Below are positions 19,440 through 28,057 of a stretch of 64,000 nt of DNA, in pieces. The position numbers and the translations under genes were made by a program. Below the pieces are notes generated by a model that saw nothing but the letters and a program-made list of their open reading frames with translations, searched no databases and was not told where the DNA came from. This DNA comes from JAUIET01 sp964352475. Its GTDB lineage: Bacteria; Pseudomonadota; Gammaproteobacteria; Pseudomonadales; JAUIET01. Numbering within the stretch: the stretch's first letter is position 1; the number at the start of each line of letters is the position of its first letter. Location of the stretch: positions 62,001 through 126,000 of the forward strand of contig CAYGSL010000002.1 of assembly GCA_964352475.1 (NCBI GenBank). Reading direction: 5' to 3'.

Positions 19440-19445
19440 ATTATA
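19440..19445 (-). promoter_or_regulatory. -10 element of the lptM-lysA-dapF-xerC operon
   Basis: Perfect TATAAT on the minus strand, about 50 bp upstream of the lptM ATG. No convincing -35 hexamer is visible at the right spacing, so an activator or UP element may help. Confidence 0.45.
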
Positions 19446-19498
19446 CGGTAGCTCAGGTCGAAATACCTGTGTACTAAAGCGTCTGATTCAGCGGCTCG

Positions 19499-20890
19499 TT
19501 AGCGGGAAGTGAGCGCTTGCTTTCCTTCCGCCACCCGCAGTAACACCTGTTCTGGCGCGGTACCGCCAAGGTGGTTGCGGGCTGCCAGTGCGCCTTCCAG
19601 CGTAAGGAAGTCGTACACGTCATCGCTGATCAGTGTTGAAAAGCCTTGCAAAGTGGGCAGGTCAATCTCGGCGAGATCCAGCGACTGCTGAACACCAAAG
19701 GCCACAGCACTGCCGACCACTTCGTGTGCGTCTCTGAACGGCAGGCCTTTTCTGACCAGGTAATCAGCCAGGTCGGTGGCCGTTGCAAAACCTTTCATTG
19801 TGGCCGCTCGCATAGCCTCAGGCTTACAAATAATCGCAGGTATCATATCCGCAAATGCCCGCAGGCAGTCGTGCACGGTATCCACGGTGTCAAACAGGGG
19901 TTCTTTATCTTCCTGATTGTCTTTGTTGTACGCCAGCGGTTGCCCCTTCATCAAGGTCAGCAAGCCCATAAGATGACCATTTACCCGGCCAGTCTTGCCT
20001 CTGACCAACTCAGGTACGTCAGGGTTTTTCTTTTGCGGCATGATAGATGAGCCCGTGCAAAACCGGTCGGGCAATTCAATAAAGCCAAACTGCGCTGAGG
20101 TCCATAGCACCAGCTCCTCAGAACAGCGCGACAAATGCGTCATGATCAGACTGGCAGCAGCACAAAACTCAATAGCGAAATCACGGTCGCTGACCGAGTC
20201 AAGGGAATTGCGGCTGGCACGCTCAAAGCCCAGCTCTGCGGCGGTGAAGTCACGGTCAATGTCGTACGTTGTGCCGGCCAATGCGGCAGCGCCCAGCGGG
20301 CTAATATTTACCCTGCGTCGGCAGTCTTGCAGTCTGTCGTAATCTCTATCCAGCATTTCGAACCAGGCCAGCATGTGGTGGCCAAAGCTGATCGGCTGCG
20401 CGGTCTGCAAATGGGTGAAGCCGGGCATCACGGTAGCTGCTTCACGCTCGGCAAGTTCCAGCAGGCCTTGCTGCAGCCGGCTTAGCTCGGCACTGATGCG
20501 ATCAATGGATTCACGCATGTAGAGACGAATATCGGTAGCAACCTGATCATTACGCGATCGACCGGTGTGTAATTTCTTCCCTGCGTCACCAATTTTTGCC
20601 GTCAAGGCCGCTTCAATGTTCATGTGCACGTCTTCAAGTGCCACCGACCATTCGAATCTGCCTTGTTCTATATCACTCCGAATATCGTGCAGACCCTGCT
20701 GGATAGCAGCCAACTCCGAGGCACTTAATATGCCCTGCTGGCAAAGCATGGCGGCATGTGCCAACGAACCTTGTATGTCTTCTCGATACAAACGCCGGTC
20801 GAATTGCTCCGAGGCGGTAAATCGTTGCACAAATTCGTCGGTGGGCTCGGAAAACCGGCCGCCCCAACTGCTGTTGGTTTGATCGCTCAC
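19499..20890 (-). CDS. argH: Argininosuccinate lyase
   Basis: 463-residue tetrameric enzyme splitting argininosuccinate into arginine and fumarate. It has the fumarase-superfamily signature GSSIMPQKKNPD, plus HTGRSRNDQVATD and TMPGFTHLQTAQP-like segments for substrate binding. I place the start at the GTG at 20890 (product SDQTNSSWGGRFSEP) because GAGAG sits 5 bp upstream and it matches Pseudomonas ArgH. An ATG at 20902 is the alternative. It is transcribed away from algZ, from the short divergent region at 20.9 kb. Confidence 0.95.
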   Translation of the reverse strand: MSDQTNSSWGGRFSEPTDEFVQRFTASEQFDRRLYREDIQGSLAHAAMLCQQGILSASELAAIQQGLHDIRSDIEQGRFEWSVALEDVHMNIEAALTAKIGDAGKKLHTGRSRNDQVATDIRLYMRESIDRISAELSRLQQGLLELAEREAATVMPGFTHLQTAQPISFGHHMLAWFEMLDRDYDRLQDCRRRVNISPLGAAALAGTTYDIDRDFTAAELGFERASRNSLDSVSDRDFAIEFCAAASLIMTHLSRCSEELVLWTSAQFGFIELPDRFCTGSSIMPQKKNPDVPELVRGKTGRVNGHLMGLLTLMKGQPLAYNKDNQEDKEPLFDTVDTVHDCLRAFADMIPAIICKPEAMRAATMKGFATATDLADYLVRKGLPFRDAHEVVGSAVAFGVQQSLDLAEIDLPTLQGFSTLISDDVYDFLTLEGALAARNHLGGTAPEQVLLRVAEGKQALTSR

Positions 20891-20917
20891 TGGAACTCTC
20901 ATTGCGATTGAAAACAA

Positions 20918-20929
20918 GACAGTATACCA
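20918..20929 (-). promoter_or_regulatory. Extended -10 promoter of argH
   Basis: On the minus strand TGGTATACT gives an extended -10 (TG-N-TATACT; hexamer at 20921-20926). The start would lie near 20914, about 24 nt before the GTG start codon. The same 60-bp region must also hold the algZ promoter on the other strand. Confidence 0.45.
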
Positions 20930-20956
20930 GCACAAAAGCACTGCTAGACTGTGACA

Positions 20957-22048
20957 ATGGCCACGCCAAAACCAAACCCACCACCCATAGAACGCCGCGA
21001 CCAGGCGCGCGCGGGTTATTTCGTATTACCCGATCTGTGCAAGGTACAACCATTGTTTGTGCTGATCGTAACAGCTCAGCTGTTAGTAGTGGTGCAAACG
21101 CTATTGCTCGGACCGGTAAGCAGCTTCGATTGGGCTCACTTCGCTACCGCTTCGTTCTATGTGCAATGGAATGTGCTGCTGTGCGCTGCGGTGCTGTGCA
21201 AGTTTCGCGAGCGCATTCAGCGTATGCCCATCACCCCCGGCGCTCTGGTTGCCTATGGGCTGATTCTTTTAATGTCTTTTCTACTAAGCGTTATCGCGCA
21301 GTGGCTGGTGCACACTTATTTGTCACGAGTATCAGGTCCCTGGCGCTGGAATTGGCAGGAAACCGCTTCGCAATTAGCCGTAGTAGCCGTAATCGGTGGT
21401 ATCGCACTGCGCTATATGTATCTTCAACAGCAGGTGTTGATTCAGGGCCAGGCCAGGCTGCAGGCCCAGATACATGCCTTGCAATCGCGTATTCGCCCAC
21501 ACTTTCTGTTTAACAGCATGAACATTGTCGCCAGCTTGATCAGTACCGACCCGAAACGGGCAGAGCGCGTGGTGGAAGATATCTCTGAACTGTTTCGCGC
21601 AAGCCTTCGCGCCGGAGACGAACTGGTCGCTCTGCGTGAAGAAGTAGACCTGTGTAAGCAATATATAAGTATTGAGCAGCTCAGACTTGGAGATCGCCTG
21701 CAAGTAGATTGGCAACTAGACGAGTCGCTAATGGATGCCAGACTGCCGTCGCTAACATTGCAGCCGATTATTGAAAACGCGGTATATCACGGGATACAAC
21801 CATTGGTTAATGGCGGAACTGTTCAAATAGTAGGCAGAAAGAAAGGTGATGACATTAGCCTGATGGTGAGTAATCCGCTGCCCGATCAAACTGAATTTGA
21901 TGAAAAAGAATTACCGCGCGGAAACCGCATTGCGTTGGCAAATACCATCGCCAGATTGCGTGCGCATTTTGGCCCAGATGCCAATGTGAAAACATTTAAT
22001 AACGGAGATCGATTTTCTGCGGAAATCAGCTATTCTGTTAAAAAGTAA
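20957..22048 (+). CDS. algZ: LytS-type sensor histidine kinase AlgZ/FimS
   Basis: 363-residue inner-membrane kinase. It has about four membrane segments (roughly 33-53, 66-82, 98-120 and 138-155). The His_kinase domain holds the phospho-acceptor H182 in SRIRPHFLFNSMN. The ATP-binding part has LQPIIENAVYHGI. In Pseudomonas, AlgZ (FimS) modulates AlgR, controlling type IV pili and alginate. Gene order argH / algZ-algR / hemC is identical to P. aeruginosa. The ATG at 20957 is preferred to the GTG two codons upstream. algR follows after 33 bp. Confidence 0.9.
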   Translation: MATPKPNPPPIERRDQARAGYFVLPDLCKVQPLFVLIVTAQLLVVVQTLLLGPVSSFDWAHFATASFYVQWNVLLCAAVLCKFRERIQRMPITPGALVAYGLILLMSFLLSVIAQWLVHTYLSRVSGPWRWNWQETASQLAVVAVIGGIALRYMYLQQQVLIQGQARLQAQIHALQSRIRPHFLFNSMNIVASLISTDPKRAERVVEDISELFRASLRAGDELVALREEVDLCKQYISIEQLRLGDRLQVDWQLDESLMDARLPSLTLQPIIENAVYHGIQPLVNGGTVQIVGRKKGDDISLMVSNPLPDQTEFDEKELPRGNRIALANTIARLRAHFGPDANVKTFNNGDRFSAEISYSVKK

Positions 22049-22081
22049 CATTATAAAACCTTAGAAAGGCAGCCACCAACA

Positions 22082-22825
22082 ATGAATGTTTTGATCGTTG
22101 ATGATGAACCTCTGGCGCGAGATCGACTCAAGCGCATGGTTAACGAAACTCGAGATTGGCGCGTAATCGCTGAAGCCAGTAATGGCGCAGAAGCTATTGA
22201 GCTGTGTCAACAAACCCGCCCCGACGTTGTTCTGATGGATATCAGAATGCCGGAAATGGACGGCTTGTCTGCCGCCAGACGCATCTCAGACGATGAAAAT
22301 GCGCCTGCGATTATTTTTTGCACAGCGTATGACGAATACGGTGTTGAAGCGTTTGAGGCAGAAGCGGTTGGCTATTTGTTGAAACCGGTGCGCCAGGAAA
22401 ACCTGGAATCTGCACTGTCAAAAGCGCAGCGACTCAATCGTTTACAATTGAATGCCATTAACGCGGCAAACGATGCGGAATGTATTCTCAAGCAACGCGA
22501 GCACATCACTTCGCGTTCACGCCGTGGTATTCAAATGGTGCCTTTCTCTGACGTTAGAGTATTTCGCGCCGACCACAAATACGTAACCGCCTATCATAAC
22601 GAAGGTGACCTGCTAATCGATGACACCTTGAAAGAGCTGGAAGCCGAGTTTCCAGACAAACTGATTCGTGTGCACCGCAATTCCCTGGTAGCGATTAACT
22701 ACATACTGGGTATGGAGCGTAATCAGGAAGGTGTGCAATGCCTGGTGTTGGACGGCATTGAGTTACGACCTCAAGTTAGCCGTAGGCATTTGCCACGGGT
22801 TAGAAAGTTGATGCAAACGCTGTAA
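22082..22825 (+). CDS. algR: LytTR-family response regulator AlgR
   Basis: 247-residue regulator. The receiver (1-115) has acidic residues D7-D8, phospho-acceptor D53 in VVLMDIRMPEMDG and the Lys in GYLLKPVR. The C-terminal LytTR DNA-binding domain (about 145-245) contains VRVFRADHKYVTAYH and LIRVHRNSLVAINYI. In Pseudomonas this factor activates pilus minor pilins, alginate and virulence genes. Here it pairs with algZ just upstream. The start is preceded by AAAGGCAGCC. A strong terminator follows. Confidence 0.93.
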   Translation: MNVLIVDDEPLARDRLKRMVNETRDWRVIAEASNGAEAIELCQQTRPDVVLMDIRMPEMDGLSAARRISDDENAPAIIFCTAYDEYGVEAFEAEAVGYLLKPVRQENLESALSKAQRLNRLQLNAINAANDAECILKQREHITSRSRRGIQMVPFSDVRVFRADHKYVTAYHNEGDLLIDDTLKELEAEFPDKLIRVHRNSLVAINYILGMERNQEGVQCLVLDGIELRPQVSRRHLPRVRKLMQTL

Positions 22826-22870
22826 TACACGTTTTCCAAGCTTCACACGCCATTCGTTGGTGTGTGCGTA

Positions 22871-22897
22871 AAAAGACCACCTGGCGGTGGTTTTTTT
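22871..22897 (+). terminator. Intrinsic terminator after algR
   Basis: ACCACC (22876-22881), a TGGC tetraloop, GGTGGT (22886-22891) and seven T residues. It separates the algZ-algR transcript from hemC. Confidence 0.9.
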
Positions 22898-22980
22898 GTT
22901 TTTGCGGCCCTTCTTATAGCAGTTCCTGTTTGTTCATTTAGCTGCCGGCTCGTATCATAGCCGCAGCCAGGGACAACACC

Positions 22981-23910
22981 ATGACCAACACATTGCGCGT
23001 TGCAACACGCAAAAGCCCGCTTGCGCTATGGCAAGCGGAATACGTAAAACACGCTTTACAAGCCTTGCACCCTGATCTCTCGGTAGAGCTGGTACCAATG
23101 ACCACGCGGGGCGATAAAATTCTGGATACCGCATTATCCAAAATTGGTGGTAAAGGTTTATTCATAAAAGAACTTGAGCATGCCTTGCTGAATGATGAGG
23201 CTGACATAGCCGTGCATTCAATGAAAGACGTGCCCATGGAGTTTCCAGACGGCTTGTGTCTTGGCGTTATTTGCGAACGTGAAAACCCGTTCGACGCTTT
23301 TGTCTCGAACAATTTTTCCAGTGTGGATGAATTGCCGCAGGGTGCCAGGCTGGGTACGTCCAGCTTGCGCAGGGCCAGCCAATTGCAACACTATCGACCG
23401 GACCTCGCGGTGCTAAATTGTCGCGGCAACGTAAATACCCGACTCGCTAAATTGGATAACGACGAGTACGACGCGATCATTCTCGCGGTAGCCGGTTTGA
23501 AACGCCTGGAAATGTCTGACCGCATTGCCCAGCAGCTGGACTCTGAATTGTGCTTGCCGGCACCTGGGCAAGGTGCGGTGGGTATTGAGCTGCGCGCAAA
23601 CGATGAACGCACGCAAGCCATTATCCAGCCGCTGAATCATGGGCTTACCATCGCCTGCGTCAGTGCCGAACGCGCACTAAACAGCGCTCTGCAGGGCGGT
23701 TGTCAGGTGCCTATTGCTGCGTACGCAACTTATGCTGACGACAGCGTATGTTTACGCGCCAGGGTAGCCAGCCCCGACGGTAAAACCTTGCTATTGGCTG
23801 ACGGAACAGCAGCGAGCAAAAATTCAGAAGCCTTGGGCCGGGAAGTAGCACAGCAGCTACTGAACCAGGGCGCCGGCGATATTCTGCAAGCGGTGTATGG
23901 CGCGCAATAA
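22981..23910 (+). CDS. hemC: Porphobilinogen deaminase (hydroxymethylbilane synthase)
   Basis: 309-residue enzyme joining four porphobilinogens into hydroxymethylbilane. The dipyrromethane cofactor binds C241 in LQGGCQVPIAAYA. The Arg-rich substrate site is seen in TSSLRRASQL and NCRGNVNTRL, and the catalytic Asp in HSMKDVP. The ATG has ribosome binding site AGGGA. It is the first gene of hemC-hemD-hemX-hemY, with hemD 16 bp on. Confidence 0.97.
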   Translation: MTNTLRVATRKSPLALWQAEYVKHALQALHPDLSVELVPMTTRGDKILDTALSKIGGKGLFIKELEHALLNDEADIAVHSMKDVPMEFPDGLCLGVICERENPFDAFVSNNFSSVDELPQGARLGTSSLRRASQLQHYRPDLAVLNCRGNVNTRLAKLDNDEYDAIILAVAGLKRLEMSDRIAQQLDSELCLPAPGQGAVGIELRANDERTQAIIQPLNHGLTIACVSAERALNSALQGGCQVPIAAYATYADDSVCLRARVASPDGKTLLLADGTAASKNSEALGREVAQQLLNQGAGDILQAVYGAQ

Positions 23911-23926
23911 CCGGCGCTGAACTGCA

Positions 23927-24700
23927 ATGGAAAATTCCAGACCTGATGCTTTAAAGGGCTTGCCCATTCTGCTAACCCGGCCAAAAGCGCAGGCGGCAGA
24001 TTGGATTCGGCATTTACTCGCTTTAGGTGCACAGGTGCAGCACATCCCAACGCTGGCGATCCAGCCTTTACCGCTACCCGACAATGCAGCAGAGATGCTG
24101 CGCCAAGCGGATTTTGGCGTATTTGTCAGCGCCAATGCGGTATTGGCGGCTGCAGAACTGGCAGGGGATGTAGCGCTGCCGCTGGCCTGGCACTGTATTG
24201 GTAAAGCCACCGAAAAAATAGCCGTCGAACAGGGGTTTACTGTTTGCCCAAATGACGCGATTGATAGCGAGACGCTATTGCAGCATGAAATGATGCAAAA
24301 CGTGACCGGCAAACGCTGCGTGATTGTTCGTGGTGAAGGAGGGCGGACCAAGCTGGGTGACACATTACGCTCGCGTGGCGCGAACGTTGAGTATTGTGAA
24401 TTGTACCGGCGTGACGGTGCGTGGCAGAATGCCGAGCTTCTGGCATCATATTTAGCCAGTATGGCAGGCCTGCCTCATATCATTATCGCAAGCAGTGCTG
24501 ACTCACTAAATTACACCTTTTTACTTGCGGAAAAGCGTGAAATGCGGGCAAATGTACAACAAGCGACCATACTGGTACCTGGCAAGCGCGTGGCGGAAGT
24601 AGCAGCGCGTCTGGGAGCTCGGCATGTTTTGTGTGCCGACAGCATCCGATTGGCGGATATAGTGGCTGAACTAGAACAATGGTGGACGAAGCAACAATGA
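23927..24700 (+). CDS. hemD: Uroporphyrinogen-III synthase
   Basis: 257-residue enzyme that cyclises hydroxymethylbilane with inversion of ring D. The sequence is poorly conserved, as usual for HemD, but the two-domain alpha/beta pattern is visible: ILLTRPKAQAADWIRHL at the start, FVSANAVLAAAEL, GKATEKIAVEQGF and VIVRGEGGRTKLGDTL. The position between hemC and hemX confirms it. The stop overlaps the hemX start as ATGA. Confidence 0.9.
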   Translation: MENSRPDALKGLPILLTRPKAQAADWIRHLLALGAQVQHIPTLAIQPLPLPDNAAEMLRQADFGVFVSANAVLAAAELAGDVALPLAWHCIGKATEKIAVEQGFTVCPNDAIDSETLLQHEMMQNVTGKRCVIVRGEGGRTKLGDTLRSRGANVEYCELYRRDGAWQNAELLASYLASMAGLPHIIIASSADSLNYTFLLAEKREMRANVQQATILVPGKRVAEVAARLGARHVLCADSIRLADIVAELEQWWTKQQ

Positions 24701-26025
24701 CGGATACGGAAAACAGCGGCGACAGTGAGCTGACACCAGCACAGCAGGACGACACTGAAAAAGCGCCCGCCAAAGCAAAAAAAGCCAAGGTAAAAGATGG
24801 CAAGCCCAAGGTAGGATTGCTGTGGTTTTTTGTATTGATCACCTTGTTGGTCAGCGGTGGTGCCGGTTACGGAGTCTATCTGTTGTGGCAACAAACCGAT
24901 CAGGCCGCTGTTAGCCAGTCCGATCTTTTAGAGCAAAGTCAGACCGCCATTATCGATTTGCGCGGCGACCTCGGTGATGTGGAAACCGCATTAGTGAGTG
25001 AATCAAGCCAGCGCGAGTCAGCAATTCAGTCTGCACAAAGTGAAATAGGCTTGTTGGCCAAATCACTGGAAAAACAATCTCGACACATCAAAGAACTGAG
25101 CGCATCCAACCGGGATCAGTGGCTGCTTGCAGAAGTGGAATACCTGTTGCGCCTGGCTAACCAACGCATCTTGATGAGCAAAGACGCCAGCGGTGCTCTG
25201 GCCATGCTGGATTCCGCGGACGGTGTGTTGCAAGGCATAGATGATGTGTCGCTACACAATGTCAGAAAAGCCATCGCCGACGATCTTGCCAGCTTGCGTG
25301 CAGCTGACGAACTTGATGTGAATGGCAGCTATCTTAAGTTGGCGGCACTAGCCTCACAGGTGGAAACACTGGAGCTTTATGAGTTACCAGAGTTTGATTT
25401 ACCAGAAGTAGATACAGAGCTGCTCACCCCGGACGAACAGCAAGCCTGGACTGAGCGCTTAAAGCAAACCGTTAGCGCTATAGGCTCGGCGTTTAGCAAA
25501 GCCTTTATTATTCGTCGCGACAATGAGCAGGTAGAAGCCATGCTTGAACCGCAGGACGAACTGTACCTCAGGCAAAACCTGCGCTTGATGCTGGAGCAAT
25601 CACAGCTGGCCTTGTTATCACAACAACAGGGGGTGTATCAGACCAGCCTTGAAAAAGCGCAGCGCTGGATAGCACAGTATTTTCTGATAGAAGACAAGGC
25701 GACGCAGGCCGCGCTGCAATCACTGTCTGATCTGGCAACCCTGAATGTAGACCCACCCTTACCGGATATTTCAGGCTCATTTCGAGCGCTGAAGAAATAT
25801 CAGAAAGATCAACAAAACACGCGGCCCGGGCTGGATTATCAGCCTGAAGAAGCCGCGCCTGCGCCAAGCCCTGAACCCGAGCCAGCAGCCAATGCCGAAC
25901 AGGCAAGCGAAAGCGCCATTGAATCCGCCACCAGTGAGGCAGTTGACGCTGCAGAGAACGCCGCTGAAGAAGCTGGTGCTGCAGAAGCGGTTGATGCCAC
26001 ACCAGCCGCTGCTGCGGAAGGCTGA
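24697..26025 (+). CDS. hemX: HemX family membrane protein
   Basis: 442-residue protein of the proteobacterial HemX family, often annotated as a uroporphyrinogen-III methyltransferase although it lacks that enzyme's motifs. A charged Lys/Ala cytosolic N-terminus is followed by one membrane helix (about 42-64). A long coiled-coil helical region then includes DQWLLAEVEYLLRLANQRI, a family mark. The tail (about 385-442) is low-complexity Ala/Glu/Pro and probably disordered. The ATGA overlap with hemD fixes the start. It may tether heme-pathway enzymes at the membrane together with HemY; this is inference. Confidence 0.9.
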   Translation: MTDTENSGDSELTPAQQDDTEKAPAKAKKAKVKDGKPKVGLLWFFVLITLLVSGGAGYGVYLLWQQTDQAAVSQSDLLEQSQTAIIDLRGDLGDVETALVSESSQRESAIQSAQSEIGLLAKSLEKQSRHIKELSASNRDQWLLAEVEYLLRLANQRILMSKDASGALAMLDSADGVLQGIDDVSLHNVRKAIADDLASLRAADELDVNGSYLKLAALASQVETLELYELPEFDLPEVDTELLTPDEQQAWTERLKQTVSAIGSAFSKAFIIRRDNEQVEAMLEPQDELYLRQNLRLMLEQSQLALLSQQQGVYQTSLEKAQRWIAQYFLIEDKATQAALQSLSDLATLNVDPPLPDISGSFRALKKYQKDQQNTRPGLDYQPEEAAPAPSPEPEPAANAEQASESAIESATSEAVDAAENAAEEAGAAEAVDATPAAAAEG

Positions 26026-26036
26026 GGGCCAGTCAA

Positions 26037-27242
26037 ATGATAAAGTTTTTCATTCTTGCCCTGATCATTACCGGCCTGGTCATAGGCCTGGCAATGCTGG
26101 TTGAACGCGACGCCGGCTACATACTAATCGCCTACGACAATACCAGCATAGAGTCCAGTCTATGGGCCGGGCTGTTGGCTCTTGCGCTAGTCTTGTTTCT
26201 GCTTTACTGGCTGGTTCGCCTGATAATGAAAATACGCTATTCAGGCCGCAGCCTCAGATACTGGCGTGAAGGCCGCCAGGCGCGCAGAAACGAAGCGCAG
26301 GTCACCCAGGGCTTAATTCAATACATGGAGGGTGACTGGAAGGCGTCTGCGAAAACATTCTCACGTGGCGCTGAGCGCTCACCAACCCCCTTGCTTAGCT
26401 ACCTGATGGCAGCGCGTGCAAGCGACGCTGCGGGTGATACAGCGCAATGCGAAGAGTTTTTAAAGTTAGCGGAAAGCAGCACGCCGGATGCAAATGTAGC
26501 GATTGGTCTTACTCAGGCCGAGCTTCAATTGAACAAGGGTGAATTTGAGAATTGTCTGGCCAACCTCAACAGAATTCGAAGCGAACAGCCGGAGAATGTG
26601 CTGGCATTGCGCTTGTCTGCCGATGTGTATGAGGGCCTGGAAGATTGGGCAGGCCTGCAACAACTTCTGCCTGTTTTGCGTAAAAAGAAACTGTTGCCGG
26701 AAGACACACTGCTTAAGCTCGAACACAAAACTTTCGAGGCGCGACTGGCCAACGTAGAGACAGCCAATGATCTACAAACAATCTGGAATGAGGTGCCCAA
26801 GCATCTTAAGAAAGACCAACAGTTGGTGGCTGAGTACGCCAATGCTCTGATCAGGTTCGATCAGCATAATGACGCGGAGTCTTTGTTACGGGCCACCCTG
26901 AAAAAAGACTGGTCGGCGAAATTACTTGGCATCTACGGCCAGGTGCGTGGTGACCTGAGTAAGCAGCGCTCAGTGGCTGAAGGCTGGTTAAAGTCACGTC
27001 CGGATGATGCTGATTTACTGCAAGCCCTGGGCCGAATATGCGCAGCCGACGGTGCACTTGAAAAAGCACAAGAGTACTTCTCATCAAGCCTGGCAATTAA
27101 ACCTGATTCTGACACTTATGGTGAGCTGGGGCAGCTATACGCCAAAATGGGCGACAGTGAGCAGAGTAATCAGCAATATCAGAAAGCGCTGGGCATGGAT
27201 GAGAGTCCGGTTGAGAATGCTTTGCCTGGGCCTGCTGTATAG
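26037..27242 (+). CDS. hemY: HemY family TPR membrane protein
   Basis: 401-residue inner-membrane protein with two N-terminal helices (about 3-20 and 39-62), the family segment RYSGRSLRYWREGRQARRNEA, and TPR repeats to the end (for example YFSSSLAIKPDSDTYGELGQ). It is unrelated to the Bacillus protoporphyrinogen oxidase of the same name. It is the last gene of hemCDXY and is thought to scaffold late heme synthesis. Two hairpin repeats (27294-27573) follow its stop. Confidence 0.92.
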   Translation: MIKFFILALIITGLVIGLAMLVERDAGYILIAYDNTSIESSLWAGLLALALVLFLLYWLVRLIMKIRYSGRSLRYWREGRQARRNEAQVTQGLIQYMEGDWKASAKTFSRGAERSPTPLLSYLMAARASDAAGDTAQCEEFLKLAESSTPDANVAIGLTQAELQLNKGEFENCLANLNRIRSEQPENVLALRLSADVYEGLEDWAGLQQLLPVLRKKKLLPEDTLLKLEHKTFEARLANVETANDLQTIWNEVPKHLKKDQQLVAEYANALIRFDQHNDAESLLRATLKKDWSAKLLGIYGQVRGDLSKQRSVAEGWLKSRPDDADLLQALGRICAADGALEKAQEYFSSSLAIKPDSDTYGELGQLYAKMGDSEQSNQQYQKALGMDESPVENALPGPAV

Positions 27243-27293
27243 TTCTTTGTTTGAGTTCGTTACTGAACGGAATTCGCGTTTAGCGTCGAGACC

Positions 27294-27405
27294 GGCGTTG
27301 GGTCGCATATACGCTTTTGGGACACGACGTGAATACATCCCTGTAGTCTTGTGTTCGGGGTCCCTCCCTCACACAGTCCCAAAAGCGTATATGCGACCCA
27401 ACACC
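27294..27405 (+). repeat. 112-bp hairpin repeat, copy A
   Basis: The left arm (27294-27323) starts GGCG and ends GGGAC. The right arm (27376-27405) starts GTCCC and is its reverse complement with one mismatch, 27 bp being perfect. The 52-nt loop (27324-27375) begins ACGACGTGAA and ends CTCACACA; it matches the copy B loop at 43 of 52 positions. Arm interiors share no evident similarity with copies B or C. GAGACC precedes it and TCAGTGC follows, both shared with copy B. Confidence 0.9.
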
Positions 27406-27461
27406 TCAGTGCAAAAGTTAGAATTCTGTGCTTGAAAAAATAAACCAAAAATCAGCACTGA

Positions 27462-27573
27462 GGCGACGAATAGAATAGGCGCTAGATAGACTGTGTGAGA
27501 GAGGGACCTCGAACACAAGCCCCCATGGATGGGTTCACGGCGTGTCTATCTAGCGCCTATTCTATTCGTCGCC
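27462..27573 (-). repeat. 112-bp hairpin repeat, copy B (inverted relative to A)
   Basis: Perfect 30-bp arms (27462-27491 and 27544-27573), with GGCG at the outer end and GAC/GTC at the loop edge, around a 52-nt loop. Read on the minus strand the loop begins ACGCCGTGAACCCATCCATG; its first 28 nt are identical to copy C. The minus-strand flanks GAGACC and TCAGTGC match those of copy A. Copies A and B are separated by 56 bp. Confidence 0.9.
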
Positions 27574-27612
27574 GGTCTCCAAAAGAAACCCCAAACCTTC
27601 GAGGTTAAACTA

Positions 27613-28041
27613 TTAAACCCAATCAACTTCCCAACCACCAGCCTGCTCCCGCAAACTGGCCAACATACTTCGCTGCGACTCCTCGGAATGCGCAATCGCA
27701 TCAACAACCCCCCACACCGGTTTAGGCCAAGCGGCGTCATTAGTGAATCGCGCAATATGATGAACATGAAGTTGCGGAACCATATTACCAAGGGCCGCCA
27801 CATTCATTTTGTCGGCACGAAAAGCCAATGCCATCGCTTCAGAAAGCGAATTGGATTCTTTGTTTAGCTGAAGTTGCTGATTAGCAGACAACTGAAAAGC
27901 CTCGCGAATATCAGCAACGCGAGGAACCAGAATAAACCAGGGGTAGTGTCGGTCGTTCAGAAGAAGTAGGCGACATAGAGGTAAATCGCCGACGTGTATA
28001 CAGTCGGCGGCTAGGCGTTCATGCAGAACAAAGTCTGCCAT
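27613..28041 (-). CDS. HIT family protein
   Basis: 142-residue histidine-triad protein, a nucleotidyl hydrolase/transferase-like fold. The triad region reads NMVPQLHVHHIARF; the catalytic His is in HVHH. Many relatives read QLHLHVIAR, so the local order of His differs slightly here. DRHYPWFILVPR is the second family motif. The start is 16 bp after the rho stop on the same strand, so it is probably in the rho transcript. The substrate is unknown; family members often act on AMP-lysine or dinucleoside polyphosphates. Confidence 0.88.
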   Translation of the reverse strand: MADFVLHERLAADCIHVGDLPLCRLLLLNDRHYPWFILVPRVADIREAFQLSANQQLQLNKESNSLSEAMALAFRADKMNVAALGNMVPQLHVHHIARFTNDAAWPKPVWGVVDAIAHSEESQRSMLASLREQAGGWEVDWV

Positions 28042-28057
28042 CGCCAGAGGGTTCGTT

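Larger units (their letters stand above)
27243..27612. other. Convergent intergenic region holding two 112-bp hairpin repeats
   Basis: The 370 bp between hemY and the HIT gene stops are almost filled by two inverted copies of the 112-bp repeat described below. Short frames crossing it are spurious: they translate the repeat loop. No classic terminator with a T-run was seen. Confidence 0.75.

Noticed and set aside
26037..27242. hemY as protoporphyrinogen oxidase
   Set aside because: The sequence has two membrane helices and TPR repeats with no FAD-binding motif; it is the unrelated proteobacterial HemY.
27294..27405. Integron attC site, because copy A has GTTGGGT and ACCCAAC near its ends
   Set aside because: These heptamers lie in the variable arm and are absent from copies B and C; no integrase gene or cassette array is present.
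27294..27573. CRISPR array
   Set aside because: Only two inverted copies, 112 bp each with long self-complementary arms, no regular spacers and no cas genes.
27004..27867. Several open frames crossing the hemY-HIT junction (for example 27004-27435 and 27529-27867 on plus)
   Set aside because: They translate hemY out of frame, the hairpin repeats or the antisense of the HIT gene, have no ribosome binding site, and lack domain features.
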